DNA of 64,000 nt from Dermanyssus gallinae (lineage: Eukaryota; Arthropoda; Arachnida; Mesostigmata; Dermanyssidae). The DNA lies in contig QVRM01001473.1 in assembly GCA_003439945.1 (NCBI GenBank), forward strand, positions 748,001 through 812,000. The letters are read 5' to 3'. The first letter of the stretch is position 1. The number at the start of each line of letters is the position of its first letter. Below are positions 49,410 through 61,010 of this stretch, one piece after another. Made by a program: the position numbers and the translations under genes. The notes beneath the pieces were generated by a model. It was not told where the DNA came from. It saw only the letters and a program-made list of their open reading frames with translations, and searched no databases.

Positions 49410-51060
49410 AGCTTATGCTGCCGCTCTAAGCGTCTCTGAGATAAAGTGGTGACAACCGAACTAACATCATCGGTATAGGAACGTAATTGTAGTAGTTTCA
49501 GCTTTATTAGCCAATCATTGGTTTACGCATATACATCAATGAACGGAATTGCAATTATCGACAGTCAGGTGTCGTGACTTGTCGATCGTTGTATTTAGGT
49601 ATACATGTCAAGTGAATAATAAATACATCCAATCCATCTATTATTACATTTACCCCTGAATCAACTTTTCTATTGGCGAAAAGGTTAGTCAATTTCTCCT
49701 GTCTGCCACGTGTTTGACACACAATTCTTACCTATATACATGTACAGGTTTAATTTGTATGTATTGTATGCAGATAAATAACCCATATGATGCGTAGTAG
49801 TCACAACATGGTGCTAAACGTGTATCGTCGCCGGAAACCTAGCAGAAAAATGTAAACGTGGAAAAACGCAGGACGTCAAGGAAGCAGTGAATAGAGCCTC
49901 CGAGCTAGCGGTTAATCAGTGTATGCCTGTTAAGGTAAAAGCGTGTTTTCACCCTCGTGCGTAAACCCGCCGCGGTTTTTGAAACAACCAATGAAGAGTA
50001 TCGGGTAGTTGAGTCCAGATTGATGTTATTCGATATCCTGGGTCGTTGCACCAGTTGCATAAAGAAAAGCCGTGGGCGTCTAGGTACTTGCCTAAAAAAT
50101 GTGGAGTCATTGTCGTTGACATCCACGTCTGCGCATCTCGTGCGAATGTCCTGGGCGTTGTTGTGGCGAGCGAAAATAAAGGCTGAGCTTGTAGTTGGTC
50201 CGCATGGTCTTGATGAACCAGCAGATTACGTTGCCCAGCCGATTACGTTGAGGTCAGACATCGATATGGACACAATCGCACAAAGCTTCCCCGCGACTAT
50301 CGCCATTGCGCCATCGTCGCTGAGCCCCAAGAGAGGCTCGGGCCGGAATTAGACCGCGGTGATGGGTTTGGCCTCCTCGAGATGCCGTCGTAGCCGTGGC
50401 GGATTTCTCGTGATAGGGTCGTACTCGTTGGTCGCTAGTGTAATTGTTGAGGTCCTTGGTCCCCTCGACTTCTCGCAGCCACTGTTTTGCGAAAACTTAC
50501 ATTGGCATAGGAAACAGAAACGGTGGAAGGAGAGTTGGTTTACTCAAGGGCTGGCACATGGCCGCAACATGTCAGCTCTCTCTATCCTGTCCCCTTCGAG
50601 CGTGCGAAATCAAGGTTGTCGATTTGACAAATTCATTTGGATTGGAGTTAGTCCCGCAGTCAGCCCTATGCGACAACATCCTCCTCATTGCCCATCTACA
50701 CCGCTGTTGTAGGATGGATACCTGGTCGTCGATACGTTTTTTCGGCCGGATGTTCGGGTCAATATTCCAGCCTTCATAAGAACCACTAAGAAATATACCG
50801 TGCAGTTCACCAAGAGAACCAAGAGGAAATACAAGCCGCACCTTAAAAGGCAGGCACTGCATAGCACTGCTTCCCAACAGCACAGGAGCTCAAGAATCTT
50901 CTACTAGCTTCCATGCAACCCGTTCTAAAGATTCTTACCTATGCCCCTTATTTAAGAGGTACATAGCCCTGTCCACTCTTTTTATCTTAATAATCACTCT
51001 CAAATAACAGTTTTAAATGTATAGATCCTCTCCGTTCTTGCAATATAAGTGGTTTCCTGG
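49410..51060. other. No identified gene
   Basis: ORFs at 49957-50352 and 50359-50779 are unrecognised. Near 50760-50900 a frame reads NIPAFIRTTKKYTVQFTKRT, coding-like but not assignable. Around 49895-49965 there is a faint tRNA-like pattern. No gene is supported. Confidence 0.3.
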
Positions 51061-51063
51061 TTT

Positions 51064-51185
51064 GGCTCATATGTAGGTGGCAAAGCCGTTGTCTTGCATT
51101 CGAGAGGCCGTGGGTTTACGACCTGGACCGGCCATTCTTTAATTGTTTTTTATGGATTCCAATTTAGACAGTGTATTATAATCTC
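51064..51185 (+). mobile_element. tRNA-Ala-derived SINE (copy 2)
   Basis: Matches the 24.2-kb SINE: GTGGCAAAGCCGTTGTCTTG, GCATTCGAGAGGCC, a box B damaged to GGTTTACGACC, then the body GCCATTCTTTAATTG, TTTATGGATTCCAATTTAGA. It is more diverged than copy 1. Confidence 0.7.
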
Positions 51186-51429
51186 AGTTGAATGCTAAAT
51201 ATACGGGCTCTGATTTTTGTAATATTGTTATTCAATGTAGCCTTACAAATTATAAGGACCCGCTTCTGAATATGTTTGGCAATATGTTCCTAGCGTTCAC
51301 CCAAATCCCCTGCTTTTTAATGGGCGATACGAATGTTAGTCTCATGTCAATCCTTCCGCTTGTCGATTGCCTTCCTTTTTACTGCGAGGGATCTCTGCCA
51401 TGTAGTAGATCGTATAATTAGGCCAGTCT

Positions 51430-52440
51430 CGAGTACGTCTGGAGAGACGTACGAATGAGGCAATCGCCGACGTCGCATACTGGATGCGAAAAGCAGGGCT
51501 TGCTTTAGCCCCAGCCAAGAGTGAGGTAATTCTTCTGGTGAGCCGAAAGAAGTGCCGCGCCATTTACCTACGCCTTGATAATGAGTAAATTCATATCGTG
51601 AACACGGCAAGATATCTCAGAGTATTCCTAAATCGGGGTCTCCAAGGCACTTATCACTTGCGTCGGGCAACGGAGAAGGCCCTCAAAATTGCCAACAACT
51701 TCGCACGGCTCATGCCTAACACCTATGGGCCTCGGCACTCTAAGCGACGCGTCAATATGTCCGTGGCCGAGTCAATAGCCGAATATGGGTCTCCGGCCTG
51801 GCCTGCTAACACTTTAGAAACTGTAACGAACCAAAGCCGCCTGCGCCGGGCCCAACGGGTCGGAGCTTTCGGGGTGATCATGACGTACCGGACGGTGGGC
51901 CCAGCGGCGGCGCTTTTCCTCGCCGGAACCGTTCGCTGGAATCTGAAGGCGGAGCATCGACTTATAGCAAAAGGAGCGGGACGGGTTAGAGGAGGGTGCT
52001 CCAGGCGCCAGTCCCCGAAAGCTCCTACCAAACATCAAAGGCTGGTTAAATCGGCCCGTGGAAGAACCAACGTTCCACACCACTCAGGTCTTGATGGGAC
52101 ACGGGGACTTTCAATCCTACCTGTTCACGATCGGAAAAGCTCCCAGCCCCACGTGCGTCCAATGCGGCGGTGGGCTCGAGGACACCCCGGAACATACGAT
52201 TCTGAGAGCTCCAGCATGCGCGCGGAGCAGCATGCTTCCGCTGTTCTTTACATTGTATACGCTGGGGCGGGCCTGCCCAGCATCTACAAGCTAATGGAGT
52301 AGTCTTTGCCCTAGTAGCTAGAAGCGACGAAACTTTTTAGGAACATACTCATGGCAAAAACTACAGCAAATAACCGCCGCACAACACGCACTCCTCAGGC
52401 GTCCGAGGAAGAAGCTGGCCACAAGTAGACACACACCTCC
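51430..52440 (+). mobile_element. R1-like LINE, C-terminal half
   Basis: Open segments in shifting frames: ADVAYWMRKAGLALAPAKSE (about 51450-51520, RT thumb), then at 51598-51960 YLRVFLNRGLQGTYHLRRAT, MSVAESIAEYGSPAWPANTL, RRAQRVGAFGVIMTYRTVGP, then TTQVLMGHGDFQSYLFTIGK and CVQCGGGLEDTPEH (a CCHC-like knuckle) to about 52220, and a charged C-terminus. The RRA-QR-x-x-A-x-x-V-I-x-x-YRTV pattern and the GHG-F-x-x-YL block are hallmarks of the R1 clade. At least two frameshifts and stops show it is dead. The 5' half is missing. Confidence 0.8.
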
Positions 52441-53690
52441 CCCGATTGTTTGAAGTATTTGCAAATGCAGCTTCCGGTCGGTTGGGAGGATGGGGAAATG
52501 ACTGGTTTTTAGTGGGTTGGAGCTCCGCACTTGCAGGCGCGTTTCCTGCAGTGGTGTTCGCGTGTGCAGACCGCATTTTCCAGTTACTCCTCTATTCGAC
52601 TACTACCCTGTTATAGTTCCTTTTTTTGACAACGTTACCTGTTATAGTTCCTTTGTCCGTTTCCCAGTCGCATTCGGCACCTCCTGGCGGTATTCTTCTT
52701 GACAGTTTTCGGGATACCTCCTGAATCAGGTTATTGGACATTCGAGCATTATAAAGCTGTACCATTTATGGCAGCATGTGCCTACTGACTAAAACCGTAA
52801 AATTTGCATGGTCGCCTTCGTCGATGTAGCCGCTGCAGTCGGTAAGTTTCGGCCGACTTATCTCTTAGGCCGGAGACAGTTAGTTAAGATTGGTCACATT
52901 GAATCTTCATAAAATACAGGTCTACAGCAGAACACCGTAAGGCTATGTTCTTGACCCGGTTTCTGATTCTGACCTGGCTATGAATTTTGTTCTGCTAAAA
53001 ATTCACGCAGAGAATTTTGATAGCGAATATTTTTGGCGCGACTCTTCTGGGCGTTGGCACCGGCCGGGCCTCAACACTCATGCAAGCAGAGAGCCATCAA
53101 ATTTAGCTTAGTTGTGACGGCTGATAAAACGAAGTTCGTATTGTTTTGACCACCACAAAGCGCACTACATTGCACTACATGAAAGATTGTAAGCTGAAAT
53201 GTTGTTGACTGTTTTTTTGACGAAATGCAAATGAATATTCGTAAAGAAAAACAAACAATGTATCACAGAAACTAAAATCATCAATAATTTGTCTACACGA
53301 TGTGTAGCCAGAGAATCGAGCAAAATTCTGTCTGATAGCTCATCCCGCTCCTCCCACTCCTAGTAGATCACCCAGACGCGCTACCAAATTTATTGTGCCT
53401 TTTGTTTGAAAAAAAATAGTCAATCGCTTTCGTGATCCTTCACGACATGGGGATCAATACAGATTCAATGTCCTACCTCCCAACGCGTCTTTGTGCGTAT
53501 TTAACTAAATAAGTTGTTTGCTGAATCCATGCGACGCAATGAGCGCAGTGGGCAATGTATTGTTGTGATGTAATTCTCAGTATTCTACGACCAATAATGT
53601 ATGTGCTTGTACTGAGCACTCTCACTGCGGCGTCTGATCACTGAGCTCCCAGGGACAACATTGTGACAGAGCTAGGTAGGGAAGAGGTTT
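52441..53690. other. No identified gene
   Basis: Mixed-composition sequence with short ORFs. Nothing recognised. Confidence 0.35.
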
Positions 53691-54290
53691 GACGGTTATT
53701 GGAGAACCGTTCGAGCGAATGTACAACAGTTTTAATGTACTCCATGATTTCGTTGTTTTTCAGGAGCCCCTATACAGGATTAGACGCAGAATGCTGAATG
53801 TGTGTAGCTTTTTGGATGATCTGTAGTTAATGATAAACTGGGAGAGAAGTGTTGCGGTTAAATTCCAAAGAGATGGTCGACTAGGCAATGAGGATGCACT
53901 AGAATCACAGTAAAAGAGAATTAAATTTGTGAACAAGTTTACTCATTTGGGAATCACCATTGGGGTGACGGAGATTTTCTTTTCAGCTTATTAACAGGAC
54001 GGAGTGAGAAACGCGACGAAAGATGCGGCAGCGGCATTGTTTAGGCTCAAGATGGAGTCAATAGCTTATCTTGATAACCTACGGGATGTAACTCTTATGG
54101 ACAAAAATGGGAACTGGGAAGCTGGAAATACTAGATGGCGTCAGGTTTTTTTCCTAAAAAGGGTTAAAAACTTGTTGAAACAGAATTGTTACATGACTAA
54201 TGTTGCTCTGTCAATAGTGGAATACCCTATTGACAGAGCAACCTTAGACGAGGTAAGGCTGGAACAGTACAGGAGCGCTTGAAACGTATG
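53690..54290 (+). mobile_element. LINE RT thumb-region fragment
   Basis: Frames give RRRMLNVCSFLDDL, then MINWERSVAVKFQRDGRLGN, then KFTHLGITIGVTEIFFSAY, then VRNATKDAAAALFRLKMES. The (F)(T)xLGI block after an N-W-x-K/R-S core is the RT thumb of jockey/RTE-type LINEs. Stop codons occur near 53826 and 53911. A 16-bp-arm hairpin lies at its 3' side. Confidence 0.6.
54202..54242. repeat. Perfect 16-bp-arm hairpin
   Basis: GTTGCTCTGTCAATAG (54202-54217) pairs exactly with 54227-54242 across a 9-nt loop. Confidence 0.9.
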
Positions 54291-54299
54291 AGGCAATAT

Positions 54300-54703
54300 G
54301 AGGTCGAACCTAGAGAAAGTTCCGGGTATTTATTTGCGATTAAATGAAATGTAGGTGGCATTATATCGCACAATGTTCCGCCGTTCGTTCAATTATGGGG
54401 TTGGCAAGATAAATGTTTATTTCGTTGTTGCAAATACCTTACCCTGCTAGGGTGTTAAAATATCTTACCCTGCTAGGGTGTAAAATTATTTAAGTACTTG
54501 TGTTGCAAAAATAAGATGTCATAGCTACCTGTGACGTAAAGCATATGGTGATAACGTGTATCTGTGTCGTATTGGCGTAATTTGTATGAATATTTACTGC
54601 TGCCTCTACACTGTTATATTATGGACGTGCATATATTTGTAATGTTTTATGCTGACTTCTTTATAGCGTATTATTTCTGTTACCGATAACCAAATCAGTT
54701 CTG

Positions 54704-54740
<37 letters not shown>

Positions 54741-54822
54741 AATTGAGACATGTATATGTATTCATTCAATCGTAATGTATGTATATATAGACGTTTTTAA
54801 ATTTGATGCCAAATAAGCAAAG

Positions 54823-54857
<35 letters not shown>

Positions 54858-55380
54858 TGGATGATTCCCGTTAGAAGATACGTCGTAATGGCTTTTTGAA
54901 GAAGAAAGACGGGTTTCATATTGTCTATAATAAAAATGTTTGAAGTACCTCTAGAGGGCCTAGGCAGACGAATGCACTCGTTGCATTCTCGTTGTTTTTA
55001 TTGGGTGATCCTTTCAAGCATTCGTATTCGTTTATAGGCCTTCGTATGGCTGATGAATCTGAATCATCCTTGATATTATGATATTTTTCGCACCAGCGCT
55101 CTCTATCTACCTATACCAACCTATTTTACGTCACTGATTGACTAAGACGAGGGCGGGGTGGGCATACTTATATACGGTCGTAACAGGCACTGTTAAAGGG
55201 CACAGACTCCTCAGGCATATATATACCCGCTATCGAACTTGCTATCATTAGCTGCCGCTTTACCATGTTCCAGACGATTGCCGTATGCCGTTGGCCGAGA
55301 GGTTCTTCTCTGAACGAACGCAGGTAGACGCGTTTGCACCGTCTGGCATTTTTCGACAGGCACTACCATCATCACCACCG
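54300..55380. other. No identified gene; (TA)n and a T-run
   Basis: Contains (TA)n at about 54703-54726 followed by a run of Ts, and (TA)n at about 54825-54855. No coding sequence seen. Confidence 0.4.
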
Positions 55381-55424
55381 TTCGTAACGAAGACGAAGAC
55401 GCTAACGAGAAGGACGCCAATAAC

Positions 55425-55571
55425 AACAACGTCAGCAGCAATAACACCAGCATCAGCAGCAGCAGCAACAACATCAACAATATGGGCAACGACAACAACA
55501 ACAACGCCGACAACAACAACAACAACAACAACAACAGCATGGGCAACGACAACAGCATCAGCAGCAGCAGC

Positions 55572-55602
<31 letters not shown>

Positions 55603-55630
55603 CAACAACATCATCAGCAGCAGCAACAGC
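55425..55630. repeat. CAA/CAG microsatellite block upstream of troponin I
   Basis: Dense AAC/CAG triplet repeats give long poly-Asn, poly-Thr, poly-Gln and (minus strand) poly-Leu frames. One plus-strand frame stays open and continues past the repeat to about 55793, so a poly-Asn protein is conceivable, but repeat translation explains it better. Confidence 0.75.
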
Positions 55631-56282
55631 ATTGGCCTCTCCGCTTTATCCGCGCGAGGTCAACGTCTACGCATCCACATCGGGCGAACGTCGGTGTCAA
55701 GAAAGAGTCTTCACGATGAAGTTGATCCGCGTGTTCGAGCCCGCAGGAAGGGCGAGAACGGGGCGCCGACAGAGCTCGAGGCTCGGGTCGTAGGCGTTGT
55801 GCTGCTGCTGCTGCTGATGCTGTCGCTGCGGGTCAGCTACGCCCACCGCTACTTTCCGTCGAGATCGGCGGAGGCCGTCAGCACTCGCCACGTATTACGG
55901 ACGGGTATCTATCTATCTGACTCTCGTAGCCTGAAACGTGCGTGCTCTGTTTGGCGGAACTGACGCGGATTTGTTTACGGTCTCGGTCCGCTGGTTCGCT
56001 GCTTCGACGAACAGCCCTTCTCACAACGAGGAGAAGGAAAAGAGGACCAAGAAGAAGTAGAAGAAAAAGATGAACAAGAGGAAAAACGACGACGACGAAG
56101 AACAGCAAGACAAATCGACTGCTATAGTGGGTGGTGGTGGTGCCGTTGATGCTGCGGTTGTTGTTGTTGTTGTTGCTGTTGTTGCTGCTGTTGTTGCTGC
56201 TGCTTCTGGAAGCGCATTTGTCCAGAGCTGACCACAAGATAGACCCTGCGCTAGCCTGATTCTTGGCTTCGCGTCGCTGACA

Positions 56283-56427
56283 CTAGTCGGCTGTAGCAGC
56301 CGTCCGCGCCGTACAGAACTGTCGGAGAGGTTGCAAGTCTTCTTTCTGGGAGCGTTGTCCGGAGGTGTCCCTGTAGTGCGTTGAGTTCCTTCGTTTCCTC
56401 ACGGTCCCAACGGTCGCGGCCATCGCC
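56283..56427 (+). promoter_or_regulatory. Likely 5' UTR of troponin I
   Basis: GC-rich sequence leading into the Kozak-like CATCGCCATGG at the proposed start. No in-frame upstream ATG was noticed near the start. The extent and the transcription start are inferred from composition and position. Confidence 0.3.
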
Positions 56428-59309
56428 ATGGATGAGGTGAGTGTCCCGTCAGGTAGGCAGCTATCCACTATCGGGCTAGCGATCGTGTTCCTGCGGACGC
56501 ATCTCGACCCCGTGGACGCTGCTGATATTCGGCAACAATGCAATACCGCTTTATCTAACATGATTGTATCACTGACATTGTTGGCGCCAATTTGATCTCA
56601 ATTGTTCTCTCCTTGTTGTGCTTTTGTTATTTATTGTTGTTGTCGCTATCGTTGACTGTTTTTGTGGCATTGAAGTATTCTATGTTGCCAACGATACAGT
56701 CGCAATACTCTCTGTGGTAGTCATCTGCAGTAGCAACTGCAGTAACGATAGAATAGACTAGTTCACAGATCAGAACAACGATAAACGCTGGCAAATTACA
56801 AATAAGAGGAAGAATTTGCTGTCAAGAATACACACATATAAGTACACTGTATTTGTTACTATGTTATTAAGATTGTTGCAAACGTTTTTGCCGTTTGGCA
56901 ATACACTCGCTTTAAAGGTTTGCACCGCCATCTAGGCAGCATCTAAGTGGTAAAGGCTGATACATTTATGATAGAACGGCAATTGCTGCAGCGGCCAGTA
57001 AGCTCGGCTTTGGAGTCAAAAGCTTAGTTGCTTTTCGAGAAAAGGGACAAATGGTGAACATAAAAGTGCAAACACTGAGTGCTATGTTGTACGAATTCTG
57101 AAAATATTCTAACGCTGTAGTAGCTTAAACGACCTCGTTAAGAGCTGCCGAAAATGGCCAAGCTTCATGGTAGAGATTTTAACATGGATGGTGAACCGAG
57201 GTTCGGTCGACATTCTTTACTGTAGGTAGATATTTAAAGACTGCATGTCTAAAGAAACACACAATACAAATTTTAACAAATACCACACGAGGACTTGCGG
57301 AAGAAATTGAAGTTGACCGAGCAACCATTCTCAAGCTCCTTATTGTTGCCATGCCATTGAAATAGGGGGAGAGTTTTTTAATGATTAAATAAACTCATAT
57401 GCTTCTGCAAACTCGTTTTATCGCTCTAAAAGCGGCAAAAGCTATTGCGATTACCGCATACATATATCTGCATAAATGTATAAAGCGTCCAGGAAAAATA
57501 TAGTGCCTTCCATTATGTTGCCCGACTTTAAGCGCGGGTTATTAAACAGTCTGGCATCAAACGTTCCATGATGTATACTTTAGTTATGATGAACCCCGTG
57601 CGCAACGTCAATGTGGTCCTTATGAGAGCAGCAGTCGAGAGCAAAACCCAAATTCCGTACCGTGTGCAGTAAAACACACATCACAAGAGAAGATATAGGA
57701 CCGCGTTGCTCATAACTGCATAGAAATATACACGGCGACCTTGAACTCCGTAAGGTAAACAAATGCTCCTGTATTGCTCAAATATTTGCCGCTAGCCAGA
57801 AACCACACCAAGTGGCTCTCCTCCTGGGCATCGAGCCAACTTCTCAAAAGTGGTCATAAAATGATTAGTAGGCCAGAGCAGAGAGTTGTAGTTTTGGGGA
57901 GTTACGACATTTGCAAGGTAATATGTATATGTACAGATATATAGGTTTAGTAACGAAAACGCGATGACGACAAGTGCATTTAGACGCTATAGAGCTTATT
58001 TTGTACTGACAGTGGAGTCTTCGGAACAAAATCATATGAGCTGAGAAAGACCGATGGACGAGCAAGACTCATTGCCTGTTCAATGTGCATTCCTCGGCTG
58101 GCTTTGAAAATTTGTAGTAGTAGTAATTCACGACAATTTGAGTCTTCTAGGGAAGGAAATTAACAAAGACCAGCTAGCCCCGGTGACGAACTGGGGTGAA
58201 AATCGCCGTGCCCTCGGTCCGGCTGCGAAAGGACCACATGTTAAGAATGATGGGTCAGAAAATTCTCCATATGTACAACTACGTTTGAGCAGCCTATCAA
58301 AAATATATGTACACTCATGGTGTCGTAGGTGGAGGATTGCATAAGCACGTTTGTTTAGACGAATTAAAAAGTAGTCTCACAAGGAAAAAAGGAGGATGTC
58401 TCAGCCGCGACAGATCGCGAACATCGCAAAACACGTGTTCTCAGCACGAATGGGTAACTCTCCTGTTCCAGAAATAGCTTAACGGTTTAGAGCTCTCGGG
58501 TCATTATTACAATTCTGCCCGAGGAAGCCTGAGGGCAGTGCCAGCTAGAGGCACGGGGCCTGGCTGCACGCGATTTCAAGCTATTTCCCCACTGGGTACA
58601 TTGCTTAACAATAGTAGTCTGAGGATTTGAGTCGGCATTCGTTAAGGCGCAACGCCGGTAGATCAGTGCCAAGCATCCTTAACGGTGACCGGGCGGCGAG
58701 ACATGGAATCAACAAGGCTATTGGCAGAGCCTGGTCGGCTGGATTCCCAGCCATGCTTGAGCGACGGGGTTTGTGGGATGACTGAAGACGGCCTGATGGT
58801 ATAATGATGATGATGATTCCCTTTGAGTCAATCCCTTCGAATCCAAGCCTTTGATCTAGGGTTAACTGTGTTGGACACATTCACACCCTGAATGGTCCGA
58901 GGCAGCACATTTTAAACGAGGTTCCTAGAGGCAGAGAAGGCTGAAACGAGGATGAACTTGGTTCGTGCCTAAATTTGGGGCACGCCTAAAACTTTGCACC
59001 TTTCCCGTTCGTTTTTGACACGTTAGGCCCAAAAGGCTCCGTAACCGCTGAAAGACCGCTTAATCACCTTTACGCTAAGTTGAGTAACGCCACGGGAAAT
59101 TAGACATCGGGCCAGTTTCTTCGGCAGATGATCTAAATTCTGACTCTGTTAGGCAACGCAGCGGCAGGGCTAGAGACGTTGGTAAACTGGGCCAGTGCAT
59201 GCTGGACCTGGCCCACGACTGACGCTTGGCTGATACACGAACGCGGTGTCTACAACTGTAACGAAGAACGTGATTCAATACATTTGGAGACGGGTTATGT
59301 CAGTCCACA

Positions 59310-59351
<42 letters not shown>

Positions 59352-59372
59352 TGTATATATATTGATGTATGG

Positions 59373-59451
<79 letters not shown>

Positions 59452-59810
59452 TGTATATATATTGATGTATGGTATTATATACACTAGATTCAGAGAGGCA
59501 AGAAGGACGGCGAAAGTATGCTGGGAAAGCATGCGAGCAATGTTTACTGGTATGGCAGAGCGCACAGCAGAGATCGATGGCACCAGGCTAACGTCGGCTA
59601 ATCTAAACATTCAGTCGGACGCGGGTGCTTAGTTCGTCCATCGGGCCTGTCCAGGCTAGAGCTGTAAGGCTGCATTTGGCTAGCTACCTTATGCTGTTGC
59701 GTCATGAGTTTCTCTCTCACACTTAAAGAAGCTTCTCGGCTTGAACGCAACCAGACGCAATACAATCACGATGAACCGAGCGAGCCAAGTACGCAGATGA
59801 AAAATTACGG

Positions 59811-59841
<31 letters not shown>

Positions 59842-59911
59842 GGAGTTGAGGGGAAGAGAAGTTCTAAGGCATGTATTAAGTAAGTCTGTGCCAAAAGAAG
59901 CTGCATAAAAA

Positions 59912-59963
<52 letters not shown>

Positions 59964-60199
59964 GGAGTTGAGGGGAAGAGAAGTTCTAAGGCATGTATTA
60001 AGTAAGTCTGTCCCAAAAGAAGCTGCATAAAAAGTGTATATATATATATATATATATTAGCAAAAAATCAAGAAGAATTCGCCCAGATGCGCCAATCCGT
60101 AACTCACCGGAGGAGACTCATCACACTTAGCCAACGGACCGAAAGAGGGAGAGGCAACAAACTGGGTTATAGGTTCACTAGATCCAACTGTTCCCCCTA

Positions 60200-60236
<37 letters not shown>

Positions 60237-60972
60237 ATGCTAAGGATTTGAGTACCTGGGAGAATTCTTTTTGAATTTGCTAAAATAATTTAAACAACAA
60301 AATTGTACTGGTCCCTCTAATTCGTTCCAGACGTACAACGTTCACCTCCAATGTCAGAAATAACTGTCCGTACTTCTGAAACGAATCAGCGAAGCCTGAT
60401 TCGTCCCAGAAATACAAAGTTCACCTCTAATGTCAAAGCAGCCTAAAACCGACGAGAGCGTCGGACTCAACCAAATGATGCAAAACATAGTAACGAGGAG
60501 AAACATCTTTACAGAGCTTACAAGTGCATCAAACATGTTAAACACTCTGGGAAAAGTTGTGTAAGGGTTTTAAGTTAAGCGCGATTTTTACTATATTCTT
60601 AACTCAAATTCGTATAGAATTTCGTTATCTAACACTGTCGGTCGTCCGGATCCTAATTTGCAGTCACATTTAAAGGCTTCATTACGAAACTTCCTTTAAA
60701 GCTTAAACCTGACTTTTTGCTTGCGGAGTGCGCTGGATTAAGCATAGCGGTTTCACACTATTTAGTTATTGAGTGTTTTTGTGGCTTTTTCTCTACGTCC
60801 ATACGTCTACAGGCAGAGCGCGTGAAGCGGGAACACCGCGAAAAATTGAAGTACGAAGTGCGCAGACGACTGGAAGAGGCGTCGAAGAAAAAGAAAGCCT
60901 CGGGGTTTCTTACAGCCGAGCGCAAGAAAAAACTCAAGGTAGGTCAGCTTTCAAGATATAAGATGCTAATAT

Positions 60973-61010
<38 letters not shown>

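Noticed and set aside
55285..55793. A poly-Thr or poly-Asn protein 5' of troponin I
   Set aside because: CAA/CAG repeats account for it. The unique part after the repeat is short and unrecognised, although expression cannot be excluded.
59369..59632. A coding ORF ([20 protein letters not shown]...) after (TA)n, possibly another element
   Set aside because: About 50 codons are unique and protein-like, but I find no homologous copy in the window and no motif, so it is not annotated as a gene or element.
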